Assembly: GCF_014541205.1 (NCBI RefSeq) | Contig: NZ_CP061280.1 | Location: 884,798 to 948,797 of the forward strand | Reading direction: 5' to 3' | Origin: Mannheimia bovis | GTDB taxonomy: Bacteria > Pseudomonadota > Gammaproteobacteria > Enterobacterales > Pasteurellaceae | Length of the DNA: 64,000 bases | In this document: positions 19,428-28,999 of the stretch, piece after piece | Layout of the letters: every line of letters starts with the position of its first letter | Position numbering within the stretch: the first letter of the stretch is position 1 | Notes under the pieces: model-generated | Told to the model about the DNA's origin: nothing | Database searches by the model: none | What the model saw: the letters and a program-made list of their open reading frames with translations, nothing else | Position numbers and translations under genes: made by a program

Positions 19428-20912
19428 ATGAAATTATTCACGAAAAGCCTTGTGATGGCGACAATTTCAATATTGGGGTGTTTACAACCGGCATTAGCTG
19501 AAGAAGCCAAAAAAGAATCTTTAACAGATAAAGCCGTTAAACATGAAAAATTAGGTGTAACGGTTGAGTCTGCAAACCACCTTTTTGCAGAGAAGTACCC
19601 GCTCCAATACAATTCTTGGAAAGCAACTTCTCAATCAACCGATCGTGGTAGTGCGTTAGAGTACGATCCTCGTTTTGTGATTTTATGGGCAGGTTATGCA
19701 TTCTCTAAAGACTATAACAAACCACGCGGGCACTATTATGCGGTTACCGATGTGCGTGATATTTTGCGTACCGGAGCACCTAAAGATGAAAACGACGGTC
19801 CACAGCCTTCAGCTTGCTGGGCGTGTAAAGGTCCCGATGTTGCACGTTTAATTGAAGAAAAAGGCGAGCGTGGTTATTTTGATCCTAAATGGGCAAAATA
19901 TGGTTCAGAAGTCGTAAACTCAATCGGTTGTGCAGACTGCCACGATACAGCTTCAGAAGAGTTCAAAGAAGGCAAAGCGGCACTTCGTGTTGCACGTCCT
20001 CACGTTTTGCGTGCTTTAAATACCATCGGTTGGAAATTTGAAGAGTTAGACAAACACGGTCAGCGTCCTGCAGTGTGTGCAAACTGCCACGTTGAGTACT
20101 ACTTTAAAAATAAAACAGACGTAACCTTCCCTTGGAAAAACGGTATTGATGTGGATAGCATTGAAAAATACTATGATGAAATCAAATTTGCTGACTGGAC
20201 ACACGCTTTATCTAAAGCTCCAATGTTGAAAACTCAGCATCCTGACTTTGAAGTTTGGGCACAAGGTACTCACGGTAAAAATGGCGTAACCTGTGCAGAT
20301 TGCCATATGCCTAAAGTGAAAGATAAAGACGGTAAAGTTTATACTGAACACAAAATTGGTAATCCATTCGATAATTTTGAAGCAAGTTGTAAAACTTGCC
20401 ACGAGCAAAGTAAAGAAACATTACAAAAACGTGTAGCACAATATAAACACGATATCAGAGATGCAATGATTCGCTTAGAAGATCAATTAGTGAAAGCTCA
20501 CTTTGAAGCGAAAGCAGCTTGGGATTCAGGTGCAACAGAAGAAGAGATGAAAAATATCTTAACTGCAATCCGCCACGCTCAATGGCGTTGGGACTACTCA
20601 GCAGCAGGGCACGGAAACCACTTCCACGCACCAGATGTAATGTTACGCACTATTGCAACAGGTCTTGAGCGTGCAGCAGATGCTCGTGCAGAGTTAGGTG
20701 TTGTATTAGCGAAACATAATGTAAGCACACCGGTTGCAATTCCTGATATTTCAACTAAAGAAAAAGCACAGCTTGCTATCGGTTTAGATATTCCTAAAGA
20801 AAAAGCGGCGAAAGATGAGTTCTTAAAAACAGTTGTGCCACAATGGGAAAAAGAAGCTCGTGCTAAAGGCTTATTGCCGGCAGAAGATGCACCAAAAGCA
20901 GATGCAAAATAA
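19428..20912 (+). CDS. nrfA: Periplasmic ammonia-forming cytochrome c nitrite reductase
   Basis: A 494-residue pentaheme cytochrome with a signal peptide ending LQPALAEE. The active-site heme motif CWACK (Lys ligand, near residue 124) is followed by four ordinary CxxCH motifs (CADCH, CANCH, CADCH, CKTCH). This is the diagnostic NrfA pattern. It reduces nitrite to ammonium with six electrons in the periplasm. GTGGGAG-type purine-rich sequence precedes the ATG. It is the first gene of nrfABCD; nrfB starts 18 bases later. Upstream FNR and NarP sites suggest anaerobic, nitrite-responsive control. Confidence 0.98.
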   Translation: MKLFTKSLVMATISILGCLQPALAEEAKKESLTDKAVKHEKLGVTVESANHLFAEKYPLQYNSWKATSQSTDRGSALEYDPRFVILWAGYAFSKDYNKPRGHYYAVTDVRDILRTGAPKDENDGPQPSACWACKGPDVARLIEEKGERGYFDPKWAKYGSEVVNSIGCADCHDTASEEFKEGKAALRVARPHVLRALNTIGWKFEELDKHGQRPAVCANCHVEYYFKNKTDVTFPWKNGIDVDSIEKYYDEIKFADWTHALSKAPMLKTQHPDFEVWAQGTHGKNGVTCADCHMPKVKDKDGKVYTEHKIGNPFDNFEASCKTCHEQSKETLQKRVAQYKHDIRDAMIRLEDQLVKAHFEAKAAWDSGATEEEMKNILTAIRHAQWRWDYSAAGHGNHFHAPDVMLRTIATGLERAADARAELGVVLAKHNVSTPVAIPDISTKEKAQLAIGLDIPKEKAAKDEFLKTVVPQWEKEARAKGLLPAEDAPKADAK

Positions 20913-20930
20913 TGTAGCTTGAGGTGAACT

Positions 20931-21593
20931 ATGAAAAACTTAATGTCAAAAACAGGGCGAGCGATCGCCCTAGCACAAGCGGTCATATTTGCAGGTTTTT
21001 TTGCAATCTCCAGTGCAAATGCGGTGATGCCTGAACGTCCAAAACCACTTTGGCAATCAGAGCAGCCACAAACGCAAGAGAGCCAAGTTGTAACTGATGC
21101 AAGACGTGATCCAAACAAATATTGTACGCAGTGCCACGAATCAGCAAATGCAACGGGTAAACCTTTCCATCACGCAGGAAAACATTTCCAAAAAGAGGTG
21201 AAAAGCCCGAATACAGGCGAGCAACTTACTTGTGTGAGTTGCCACGGAAATATCTCTGAAAGCCATCGTAAAGGGGTAAAAGATGTAATGCGTTTTAACC
21301 CTCACGGCAAAGCAAGTAACCCAGATCTTGAGCGTTCTGTAAATGAGCAAAATCAAGTTTGTGTGGCTTGCCATACCCCGGAGAAATTGCGTGAAACATT
21401 CTGGGCTCACGACACACACGCAACGAAAATTACTTGTACGAACTGTCACGAGATTCACCCGGAAAAAGATCCGATGAAGGACATTCCTGAAAAAGATCGC
21501 ATTAAACTTTGTACGGATTGTCATACCAAAATTCATTCAGGCGAATTTAAAAATCCTGAAATGAAAGCCACAGAAGCAAAAGGAACAAAATAA
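20931..21593 (+). CDS. nrfB: Pentaheme cytochrome c NrfB
   Basis: A 220-residue exported protein (signal region ending SSANA) with five CxxCH motifs: CTQCH, CVSCH, CVACH, CTNCH and CTDCH. It is the small electron donor to NrfA in enteric/Pasteurellaceae systems. It carries electrons from the NrfCD quinol dehydrogenase. Its stop codon overlaps the nrfC start by one base (TAATG). Confidence 0.96.
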   Translation: MKNLMSKTGRAIALAQAVIFAGFFAISSANAVMPERPKPLWQSEQPQTQESQVVTDARRDPNKYCTQCHESANATGKPFHHAGKHFQKEVKSPNTGEQLTCVSCHGNISESHRKGVKDVMRFNPHGKASNPDLERSVNEQNQVCVACHTPEKLRETFWAHDTHATKITCTNCHEIHPEKDPMKDIPEKDRIKLCTDCHTKIHSGEFKNPEMKATEAKGTK

Positions 21594-22270
21594 TGACTTG
21601 CACCCGTAGAGATTTTGTCTCAGGGGCAGGTGCTATCGCAGTTGTGGCAAGTACAGGGCTTGCCACCTCTATAACTCTTGCTACTGAGAAAGAAAAAAAG
21701 AAAATCCGCTATGCGATGGTACACGATGAAACTGCTTGTATCGGTTGCACGGCTTGTATGGACGCTTGCCGTACCACTAATAACGTGCCTGAAGGTGTTT
21801 CTCGTTTAGAAATTATCCGTAGTGAGCCGTTTGGCGAATTCCCTAACGTACAATACGAATTCTTCCGTCAATCTTGCCAACATTGTACCAATGCCCCTTG
21901 TGTGAGTGTTTGCCCGACCGGTGCTTCATTCATCGACCCTGAAACAGGCATTGTTGATGTAAATGCAGATTTATGTGTAGGCTGTCAATATTGTATTGCG
22001 GTGTGTCCGTACCGTGTACGTTTCATTCACCCAGAGAAAAAATCCGCAGATAAATGTAACTTCTGCCGTGATACCAACTTGGCTGAAGGCAAACAACCGG
22101 CTTGTGTTGAGGCTTGTCCGACCAAAGCATTAACCTTCGGTGATATGAACGATCCAACCAGCGATATTTTCCACAAAGTGAAAAACAACCCTGTTTATCG
22201 CACGAAAACATCGCTCGGTACAGAGCCGAACTTGTATCACATTCCATTTGGTAAAGGAGAACATAGATAA
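21593..22270 (+). CDS. nrfC: Nrf ferredoxin-type subunit with Tat signal
   Basis: A 225-residue iron-sulfur protein. The N-terminus has a twin-arginine signal (RRDFVSGAG), so it is exported folded. Four 4Fe-4S cysteine clusters are visible: CIGCTACMDAC, CQHCTNAPCVSVC, CVGCQYCIAVC and CNFC...CVEAC. With NrfD it passes electrons from quinol to NrfB. Start and stop codons overlap those of nrfB and nrfD by one base each, indicating coupled translation. Confidence 0.97.
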   Translation: MTCTRRDFVSGAGAIAVVASTGLATSITLATEKEKKKIRYAMVHDETACIGCTACMDACRTTNNVPEGVSRLEIIRSEPFGEFPNVQYEFFRQSCQHCTNAPCVSVCPTGASFIDPETGIVDVNADLCVGCQYCIAVCPYRVRFIHPEKKSADKCNFCRDTNLAEGKQPACVEACPTKALTFGDMNDPTSDIFHKVKNNPVYRTKTSLGTEPNLYHIPFGKGEHR

Positions 22271-23238
22271 TGAATGAATATGTACCTTTCCAAACCCCAA
22301 ACCTTGTTTGGGACGGCACCATCGCTATCTATTTATTCCTACTTGGTATTTCATCAGGTGCGGTACAGTTAGCGATTGCTTACCGTAATAGCGGTGTAAA
22401 AATCGAAAAACCAAGCCAAAACTGGATTATCCGCAGTGCGGCAATTCTTGGTACATTACCAACCATCATTGGTTTGTTGTTGCTAATTTTCCACTTGACC
22501 AAACCTTGGACATTCTGGAAATTAATGTTCAACTACAACTTTTCATCGGTAATGTCGATGGGGGTGATGTTATTCCAACTTTATATGGCAGTTCTCGTTG
22601 TTTGGATTGCAATTATGTTTAAAGATTGGTTAGCCTGCTTTATTAGTCGCTACCTACCAATGTTTAAATTTGCTTTAGGTTGGATCGATTTTGCCGAAGC
22701 AAAACTGTTAAAACCGATTGAATTTATCTTATTCGTGTTAGCGGCGGTATTAGGGGCTTACACAGGCTTCCTACTATCAGCCTTAGTCAGCTATCCGATG
22801 TTAAACAACCCTGTGTTACCGGCACTATTCTTAGCATCCGGTGCATCTTCTGGTATTGCGGCAACATTCCTTATGGTATTGATTGCAGGCAAATTATCGG
22901 GGGAAAGCCACGAAGTCCACTTTATGCACAAATTTGAAGTGCCGATTATGGTAACCGAATTAGGTTTAATTGTGGCATTCTTTGTGGGCTTACACTTCGG
23001 TGGGGCAGATAAATCACTTGCTTTAACAAATGCTCTGTCAGGTTTCTGGGGTAGCGTATTCTGGATCGGCGTAATGTTAATTGGTATCGCTATTCCATTA
23101 ACGGCAAATATTTTTGGTAGCCACCGCTTGAAACACAACGTGAAATTTATTATCTTGATTTCCGTTTTCGACTTAATCGGTGTACTCTGTTTACGTTACT
23201 TTATCCTTTATGCAGGGCAGCTTACTGTTGCAAGCTAA
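22270..23238 (+). CDS. nrfD: Nrf quinol dehydrogenase membrane subunit
   Basis: A 322-residue polytopic membrane protein with about 8-9 hydrophobic segments, of the NrfD/PsrC family. It oxidises menaquinol and hands electrons to NrfC at the periplasmic side. It closes the structural part of the operon: a terminator-like stem-loop follows before nrfE. It overlaps nrfC by one base. Confidence 0.96.
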   Translation: MNEYVPFQTPNLVWDGTIAIYLFLLGISSGAVQLAIAYRNSGVKIEKPSQNWIIRSAAILGTLPTIIGLLLLIFHLTKPWTFWKLMFNYNFSSVMSMGVMLFQLYMAVLVVWIAIMFKDWLACFISRYLPMFKFALGWIDFAEAKLLKPIEFILFVLAAVLGAYTGFLLSALVSYPMLNNPVLPALFLASGASSGIAATFLMVLIAGKLSGESHEVHFMHKFEVPIMVTELGLIVAFFVGLHFGGADKSLALTNALSGFWGSVFWIGVMLIGIAIPLTANIFGSHRLKHNVKFIILISVFDLIGVLCLRYFILYAGQLTVAS

Positions 23239-23256
23239 AAGGAAAGTCTAATGAAT

Positions 23257-23288
23257 GTAGGGGAGGGTTTTAACCCTCCCGTTTTATT
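23257..23288 (+). terminator. Stem-loop between nrfD and nrfE
   Basis: GGGAGGGTT / AACCCTCCC forms a perfect GC-rich stem followed by GTTTTATT. It could end the nrfABCD transcript in part, giving lower expression of the assembly genes. It begins with TGTAGGGG, a start shared with a stem-loop at 52411 (reverse strand). Confidence 0.8.
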
Positions 23289-23315
23289 CTAAACGCAGTC
23301 ATCTTTGGATAATTT

Positions 23316-25220
23316 ATGCTACCTGAACTAGGCTATTTTTCACTTTTATTGGCTGCGATTTCAGCGGTTTTTCAAATTGGTTTTTCACTCTGGGGAGAGC
23401 TACGCAAGCAATATCATTGGCTGGCGTTATCGCCTTTGTTTACTTATTTGCAAGCTGCTTTTACCACAATTTCCTTTTCCGCTTTAGCCTATGCTTTTTT
23501 GACAGATGACTTTTCGGTTATCTATGTCGCAGCCCATTCCAATAGCCAACTTCCTGATTTCTTTAAATTTGCTGCTACTTGGGGCGGACACGAAGGCTCA
23601 ATGCTGTTTTGGCTTACCGCTCTTGTGCTTTGGTCTGCGGTATTTTGCAAATTTTCCCAAAAAATTGACCGCTTGTTTGCCAATCGAACTCTGGTAATGC
23701 TGGGGCTGATTTCGCTTGGTTTCCTGCTTTTCATTTTGTTAGTTTCTAGCCCGTTCGAGCGAGGTTTTCCACCACCACCGGAAGGGCGAGATCTCAATCC
23801 AATGTTGCAAGATATTGGTTTAATCTTCCACCCTCCGCTACTTTACTTAGGCTATGTAGGCTTTGCGGTGAGTTTTGCGATGATTGTAGCGGCATTAATT
23901 TCTGGTGGAATGGATGCGGCAGTAATGCGTTGGATTCGCCCGTGGACGATGATTTCGTGGGGATTTCTCACTGCAGGCATCATTTTAGGAGCTTGGTGGG
24001 CGTATTATGAACTCGGCTGGGGCGGCTGGTGGTTCTGGGATCCTGTCGAAAATGCCTCATTAATGCCTTGGTTATTAGGCACCGCATTAGTGCACAGTTT
24101 GATTGTGAGCCAACAACGAGGAGTGTTCTACTACTGGACAATTCTACTTGCAATCTTTGCTTTCGCCCTAAGTTTATTAGGCACATTTATTGTTCGCTCC
24201 GGGGTTCTAACCTCTGTTCACGCTTTTGCGGTTGATCCCGATAGAGGAATGGCAATTCTTATCCTCTTTTTTAGTCTCAGTTTTGTTGCTTTAGCTCTTT
24301 TCGCCTTTAGAGCCAATTTATGGCAAGGCAAAGTTCGTTTTGATTTGCTTTCGAAAGAAACGGCATTCCTACTGATTAACGGCTTATTTAGTGTAGCAGC
24401 TTGTGTCGTATTGTTAGGTACATTTTATCCGATGATCTTTACCATAATGAATTGGGGAGCGATCTCGGTTGGTGCTCCGTATTTCAATAGTGTTTTTGCT
24501 CCGCTTAGTTTACTGCTAATGGTAGTGATGGGATTTGCAGTAGTGCTACGCTGGAAACAGATCCCAATTAAACAGATTTTAGTAAAATTATGGTTATTCC
24601 CTGTGGCAGTAGGCTTGGCTCTTGGCATAATTTACACCTCTATTTCACAAAGACCGCATTTTGATTTCGTGCTACTGCCAATTGTGTTCATCAGTTTCGC
24701 GGTATGGATTATTTTAACCCATATCCCTTATTTGCCATTTATGTTCAAAATAAAACCGCTTGCAATGCGATTAGCCCACATCGGCTTTGCGATCTGCGTG
24801 ATTGGAGCGATGATGAACAGCTATTATGGCGATGAAATCGGCGTGCGTTTAAAACCAAATGAACAGGCAGAATTAGCAGGTTTCACCTTCAAATATCAAG
24901 ATTACCACGATCTAATTGGTCCAAATTACACCTCAGAACAAGCGGTATTTTCCATTAGTAAAGATGAAAAAGTGCTTGCAACAGTAACGCCGGAAAGACG
25001 TTATTATGATGTGCGTACGATGACGATGGCAGAGGTCGGGCTTTATCACCACTATTTAGACGATATTTACATTGTTATGGGCGATAAATTCGGTAATTTA
25101 GAATACGCTTTCCGCCTGCATTACAAGCCTTATGTGCAAGCTCTTTGGCTGGGTGGTATTATTATGATTATTGCCTCCATTTTGGCATTATTCGGCTATC
25201 GTAGAGAACATAAAAAATGA
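23316..25220 (+). CDS. nrfE: Cytochrome c heme lyase subunit NrfE (CcmF family)
   Basis: A 634-residue multi-span membrane protein of the CcmF/NrfE family. The heme-handling WWD motif reads WGGWWFWDPVENASLMPWL near residue 230. It works with NrfF and NrfG to attach heme to the unusual CWACK site of NrfA. It could also be named CcmF; the nrf context, with dsbE-like, nrfF and nrfG in a row, favours NrfE. The stop codon overlaps the next gene by 4 bases. Confidence 0.9.
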   Translation: MLPELGYFSLLLAAISAVFQIGFSLWGELRKQYHWLALSPLFTYLQAAFTTISFSALAYAFLTDDFSVIYVAAHSNSQLPDFFKFAATWGGHEGSMLFWLTALVLWSAVFCKFSQKIDRLFANRTLVMLGLISLGFLLFILLVSSPFERGFPPPPEGRDLNPMLQDIGLIFHPPLLYLGYVGFAVSFAMIVAALISGGMDAAVMRWIRPWTMISWGFLTAGIILGAWWAYYELGWGGWWFWDPVENASLMPWLLGTALVHSLIVSQQRGVFYYWTILLAIFAFALSLLGTFIVRSGVLTSVHAFAVDPDRGMAILILFFSLSFVALALFAFRANLWQGKVRFDLLSKETAFLLINGLFSVAACVVLLGTFYPMIFTIMNWGAISVGAPYFNSVFAPLSLLLMVVMGFAVVLRWKQIPIKQILVKLWLFPVAVGLALGIIYTSISQRPHFDFVLLPIVFISFAVWIILTHIPYLPFMFKIKPLAMRLAHIGFAICVIGAMMNSYYGDEIGVRLKPNEQAELAGFTFKYQDYHDLIGPNYTSEQAVFSISKDEKVLATVTPERRYYDVRTMTMAEVGLYHHYLDDIYIVMGDKFGNLEYAFRLHYKPYVQALWLGGIIMIIASILALFGYRREHKK

Positions 25221-25750
25221 AAAAAGCACTGTTACTTATTCCTATTTTGATACTTGTAATGATTGTGGGCTTTCTTGCCGTGCCGTTAATGAATAAAGAT
25301 GCACTTTCACCAACCGAAGATTGGCAGGGTAAGCCTTTCCCTGAATTTGTGGGCAAAAACTTACTTGATGGCAATGCTCATTTAAATAACAACAGCTTGC
25401 CTCAAGAGCCTTATATTCTCAATGTGTGGGCAAGCTGGTGTACTTGGTGCATTAAAGAATTTCCGATTTTGTTGGAACTCAAACAGCAAGGTGTGCCGAT
25501 TGTCGGTTTAACCTATAGCGACCGCCCAAATGATGCTCTTAAAGCGTTACAAAACTGGGGAAATCCGTTTAGCTTGATTATTGATGATTACGAAAAAGGC
25601 TATTTAATTCAAACACTTAAAGTTTCATCAGCTCCATCGAGCTATTTAATTGATCGACACGGCGTGGTGCGTTATCAACAAAAAGGCTACAACCCGGATT
25701 TTGCCCAAGATTTTCTGCCACGATTAGAGGCACTTAGGAAGGAAAAATAG
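25217..25750 (+). CDS. dsbE: DsbE/CcmG-like membrane-anchored thioredoxin
   Basis: A 177-residue protein with an N-terminal membrane anchor (about residues 5-24) and a periplasmic thioredoxin fold. The active site is WASWCTWCIKEFP (CxxC = CTWC), with the cis-Pro region SAPSSYLID. CcmG/DsbE proteins keep apocytochrome cysteines reduced before heme ligation. It lies between nrfE and nrfF with a 4-base overlap to nrfE, so a dedicated role in NrfA/NrfB maturation is likely. Confidence 0.92.
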   Translation: MKKALLLIPILILVMIVGFLAVPLMNKDALSPTEDWQGKPFPEFVGKNLLDGNAHLNNNSLPQEPYILNVWASWCTWCIKEFPILLELKQQGVPIVGLTYSDRPNDALKALQNWGNPFSLIIDDYEKGYLIQTLKVSSAPSSYLIDRHGVVRYQQKGYNPDFAQDFLPRLEALRKEK

Positions 25751-25753
25751 TGA

Positions 25754-26185
25754 ATGATAAATAACCTATTTTCACTTTTGCAAAAAATTGCCAAAATTTT
25801 ACCGCTTGCATTTGCGATGAGTGTTTGCATTAACACTGCCCAAGCAGATATGGTAGATACATTCCAATTCAAAAATGAAGCAGACCGAGTAAGGGCAATT
25901 TCACTTGCTCGCTCTTTACGTTGCTTACAATGCCAAAACCAAAATTTGGTGGAATCAAACGCAACTGCCGCCTATAACTTGCGGATTGAAGTGTATGAAA
26001 TGGTAAATGAAGGCAAAAGTAATGAGGAAATTATCCGCATTATGACCGAACGTTTCGGCAATTTTGTGAATTACCAGCCACCGCTTACACCACAAACGTG
26101 GGTGCTCTGGGGCTTACCGGTTGGATTGTTCGGCTTATTGTTTATTGCGATTTTATGGCGAACTCGAAAAAATAGAACCAAATAA
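25754..26185 (+). CDS. nrfF: NrfF/CcmH-like heme lyase subunit
   Basis: A 143-residue protein with a signal peptide (ending AQAD), the CcmH/NrfF redox motif LRCLQCQNQNL, and one C-terminal membrane segment (VLWGLPVGLFGLLFIAILW). It presents apocytochrome to NrfE. It begins 3 bases after the dsbE-like gene and 11 bases before nrfG. Confidence 0.93.
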   Translation: MINNLFSLLQKIAKILPLAFAMSVCINTAQADMVDTFQFKNEADRVRAISLARSLRCLQCQNQNLVESNATAAYNLRIEVYEMVNEGKSNEEIIRIMTERFGNFVNYQPPLTPQTWVLWGLPVGLFGLLFIAILWRTRKNRTK

Positions 26186-26196
26186 GAGTAAATTCA

Positions 26197-26964
26197 ATGG
26201 AAACCCGTGATCAATTAAGCAGAGAAAATTATCAACAAGCGGTCAAATTTGCTCAATATTTTGCAGATGATGTGAAGCAAGAATATGAGCGTGAGGCAGA
26301 GCAGTGTTACCAATTTGAGAAGGCTCAATTTGAAAAAAGTGAGTTGCAAAATAACGTTAAAAATCGACCGCTTGTTAAAATGGCAATGCTTTCACTTATC
26401 GCAATTTTATTGTTAGGAACTGCTTACTATGCTTTCTCAGGGCGTTATCAAGTTGTACAAGAAGGCTTGAAAGTCCACAAAGATTTCCAGCAACAAGTAA
26501 GCGAGCAGCACGGCACATCAAAAAATGAACGCTACATTATCAGTCTACAAAATCAGCTAAGAGAAAATCCGAATAATGGAGACTTGTGGTATGAATTAGG
26601 GCAGGCTTATATGTTAAGCAATGACTTCGACTCTGCCTTAGTTTGCTACAGCAATGCCCAAAAACTACTTGGTAAAAAAGCCGCTATTTTAGGGGCAGTT
26701 GCTACCGCTCGTTATTACGATAACGGGCAGAAAATGACCACAGAAATTGATGCTATTATTGATGAAGCCTTGAGCTTAGATAAAAATGAAAGTGCCAGTT
26801 TGTTGCTACGAGCCTCAGATGGCTTTCTAAATAATAACTACCAGCAAGCACTTGATTACTGGAGAAAAGTGCTAGATAGCAACAATGATGCTATTAACCG
26901 CCGAGTGATTATTCAAAGTATGGAGATGGCGAGGCAGATGCTGGAAGGGCAAAAAGAAAAATAG
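26197..26964 (+). CDS. nrfG: NrfG/CcmI-like TPR protein for cytochrome c maturation
   Basis: A 255-residue protein with an acidic N-terminus, one membrane segment (MAMLSLIAILLLGTAYYAF, about residues 62-82) and a C-terminal TPR array (GDLWYELGQAYMLSNDFDSAL, and repeats). It binds the C-terminus of apo-NrfA and recruits NrfEF. An uptake-type core (AAGCGGTCAAATTT) lies inside its 5' coding region. It is the last gene of the nrf assembly unit. Confidence 0.9.
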   Translation: METRDQLSRENYQQAVKFAQYFADDVKQEYEREAEQCYQFEKAQFEKSELQNNVKNRPLVKMAMLSLIAILLLGTAYYAFSGRYQVVQEGLKVHKDFQQQVSEQHGTSKNERYIISLQNQLRENPNNGDLWYELGQAYMLSNDFDSALVCYSNAQKLLGKKAAILGAVATARYYDNGQKMTTEIDAIIDEALSLDKNESASLLLRASDGFLNNNYQQALDYWRKVLDSNNDAINRRVIIQSMEMARQMLEGQKEK

Positions 26965-27035
26965 ATTCAGATCTTGAAGTGGGAAATTAAATTTATATAA
27001 TCTTTTAAAGAGGTAAATTGTTTTAAGGAGAAAAT

Positions 27036-27311
27036 ATGAGTAATTTTTCAGAGAGAGAAATAGCACAAGTTGCATTGGGTGTGATCCAAAATAAAAGAAA
27101 AATAACTACGACAGAATTAATTAGAGAACTTGAGGAATTGATGAATCCTACCGGTAATGATGCTGATATTTTATGTGGTAGAAATGACAGTAAATTTTCC
27201 CAAAAAGTTAGGAATCTGGTTTCGCACAAAAATATCCGGTTATATGAAAATCCAAATATAAACATATCGGAAGAGAATGGAATTACTGTTTTTTATTGGG
27301 TTGGATTATAA
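27036..27311 (+). CDS. Small unknown protein, helix-turn-helix-like
   Basis: A 91-residue protein with a good ribosome site (AAGGAG about 6 bases before ATG). I do not recognise a named family. The N-terminal half (REIAQVALGVIQNKRKITTTELIREL) and the KFSQKVRNLVSHK segment look like a winged-helix fold of the kind found next to restriction or DNA-binding modules. It is followed by its own terminator, so it is probably expressed. It lies between nrfG and the convergent htrA. Confidence 0.6.
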   Translation: MSNFSEREIAQVALGVIQNKRKITTTELIRELEELMNPTGNDADILCGRNDSKFSQKVRNLVSHKNIRLYENPNINISEENGITVFYWVGL

Positions 27312-27321
27312 ATTAACTCTT

Positions 27322-27346
27322 AGAGCTATGGTAATAGCTTTATTTT
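27322..27346 (+). terminator. Terminator of the small gene at 27036
   Basis: AGCTAT / ATAGCT stem with a 4-base loop, followed by TTATTTT, about 10 bases after the stop codon. Confidence 0.6.
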
Positions 27347-27354
27347 CTAAAGAT

Positions 27355-27380
27355 AAGGTGGGTTTTACCCCACCTTTATT
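27355..27380. terminator. Bidirectional terminator before htrA end
   Basis: AAGGTGGG / CCCACCTT stem with a short loop, T-rich on the plus side and A-rich (T on the minus strand) on the other. It lies 8 bases from the htrA stop codon. Confidence 0.75.
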
Positions 27381-27383
27381 CAT

Positions 27384-28778
27384 TTATTGCAAAATCACAT
27401 AGAAATTTGCCCCATCACGCACAATATTAAGTGCAACCACAGATGGTTTCGCATCTAAAATTTTGCGTAAATCAGCAATATTTTCAACAGAGTGGCGGTT
27501 TATGCCAATAATAATGTCGCCTTTTTTCAAGCTACGCATTTCAGCAATAGAGCCTTTTTCCACATTTGAAATTTCAACACCTTTCATTCCTTTTGAACTA
27601 TAGTTGTTAAACTCCGCTCCTTTTAATGAAGGAATGACGTTTTCTGCAGTGGTTTTAGCTTCTGAATCTGATTGTAGGGTAACTTTTGCCTTGTCTTCTT
27701 TGCCATCACGCAAGTAGGTGAGTTCAATCTCTTTACCTACGCCTGAAGTAGCAACTTTGGCTCGTAATTCACTGAAACTACGGATTTTTTGACCGTTGAT
27801 TTCAGTAATTACATCGCCAGCTTTAAAGCCTGCTTTAGCTGCGGCAGAATCAGGTAATACTTCGCTGATAAATGCACCTTGCTGGGTAGAAATATTAAAC
27901 TCTTTGGCTAAATCGGCATTTAATTCTCCGCCTTTAATACCTAACATTCCACGTTTTACTTCACCGAATTCAATAATTTGGCTTACAAGGTTGTTTGCCA
28001 TATTACTTGGGATTGCAAAAGCAATACCTGCATTACCGCCACTAGGAGAGATAATCGCAGTATTGATACCGATTAATTCTCCTTTTAAGTTAATCAACGG
28101 ACCGCCTGAGTTACCTTGATTGACTGCTGCATCGGTTTGGATATAGTTTTCATAACCTTCATCTGATTTGCCTGTTGAGCGACCAAGTGCAGAAACAATG
28201 CCTGATGTTACCGTTTGCCCTAAACCAAATGGATTACCGATTGCGACTGTAAAATCGCCCACTTGTAATTTATCGGAATCAGCAAATTTAATTTCAGTTA
28301 AGTTTTTCGGATTTTCAATCTGGATTAAGGCTACGTCTGAAAGTGGATCACTTCCGACTAATTTCGCATTAAATTCACGTCCATCTTCCAGTTTTACTGT
28401 CATTTTATCTGCATTATCAATAACGTGATTATTTGTGATGATATAGCCTTTTTCTGCATTAATGATAACGCCTGAACCTACACCACGAAAGTTACGAGGT
28501 GCTGATTGACGATCACCAAAGAAATCCGCATTCGGACCGAAGAAAAATTCAAATTCGGGTGGGATATCACGAGTGCGGCGAGAATCGCCTTTTGTTTTGC
28601 CTTCAACTGCAATGCTTACTACAGCAGGGCGAACTTTTTCTAACATCGGTGCTAAGCTAGGCACTGCCTGACCATCCACTTGAGTGGGTAATGCTGCTTG
28701 TGCCACCATTGGCATTGCTAAGATGCTTGAGCCTAAAACTAATGCGGTTAAAAATGATTTTTTGAGTGTTTTATTCAT
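27384..28778 (-). CDS. htrA: Periplasmic serine endoprotease HtrA (DegP/DegQ family)
   Basis: A 464-residue protein with a signal peptide (ending VAQAALP). The trypsin-like domain shows the catalytic His in ITNNHVIDNADK, the Asp in PLSDVALIQ, and the Ser in NQGNSGGPLINLKG. Two PDZ domains follow (about 270-360 and 380-464). The length is nearer DegQ than DegP, so the neutral name is used. It degrades misfolded envelope proteins. It is a single minus-strand gene with a perfect 18-bp palindrome in its upstream region. Confidence 0.95.
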   Translation of the reverse strand: MNKTLKKSFLTALVLGSSILAMPMVAQAALPTQVDGQAVPSLAPMLEKVRPAVVSIAVEGKTKGDSRRTRDIPPEFEFFFGPNADFFGDRQSAPRNFRGVGSGVIINAEKGYIITNNHVIDNADKMTVKLEDGREFNAKLVGSDPLSDVALIQIENPKNLTEIKFADSDKLQVGDFTVAIGNPFGLGQTVTSGIVSALGRSTGKSDEGYENYIQTDAAVNQGNSGGPLINLKGELIGINTAIISPSGGNAGIAFAIPSNMANNLVSQIIEFGEVKRGMLGIKGGELNADLAKEFNISTQQGAFISEVLPDSAAAKAGFKAGDVITEINGQKIRSFSELRAKVATSGVGKEIELTYLRDGKEDKAKVTLQSDSEAKTTAENVIPSLKGAEFNNYSSKGMKGVEISNVEKGSIAEMRSLKKGDIIIGINRHSVENIADLRKILDAKPSVVALNIVRDGANFYVILQ

Positions 28779-28816
28779 ATTGTGTATGTTCCTTATATCC
28801 TATGTTTTTATAATCT

Positions 28817-28834
28817 ACGAGTGAAATCACTCGT
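28817..28834. promoter_or_regulatory. Perfect palindrome upstream of htrA
   Basis: ACGAGTGA-AA-TCACTCGT, 8+2+8 bases, about 40 bases upstream of the htrA ATG. It could be an operator or an mRNA leader hairpin. It does not match a regulator site I can name. Confidence 0.45.
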
Positions 28835-28999
28835 GTTTACTAAGACAATCCCTTTTTTTGTCAGTTCATCAATTTGCAAAATTTTTCTAAAATCGAACCG
28901 CTTGTAAACCAAAGTTTTGTCAGCTTATTAAAAGTTTTTTGACATTCTCTTAAATTTAATAGACCATACATCACTTTTATTAATTTGAGTCCTATTTTG

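Noticed and set aside
23316-26964. A general ccm cytochrome c maturation operon
   Set aside because: ccmABCDE are absent, and the four genes follow nrfABCD, so a dedicated nrf assembly set is the better reading.
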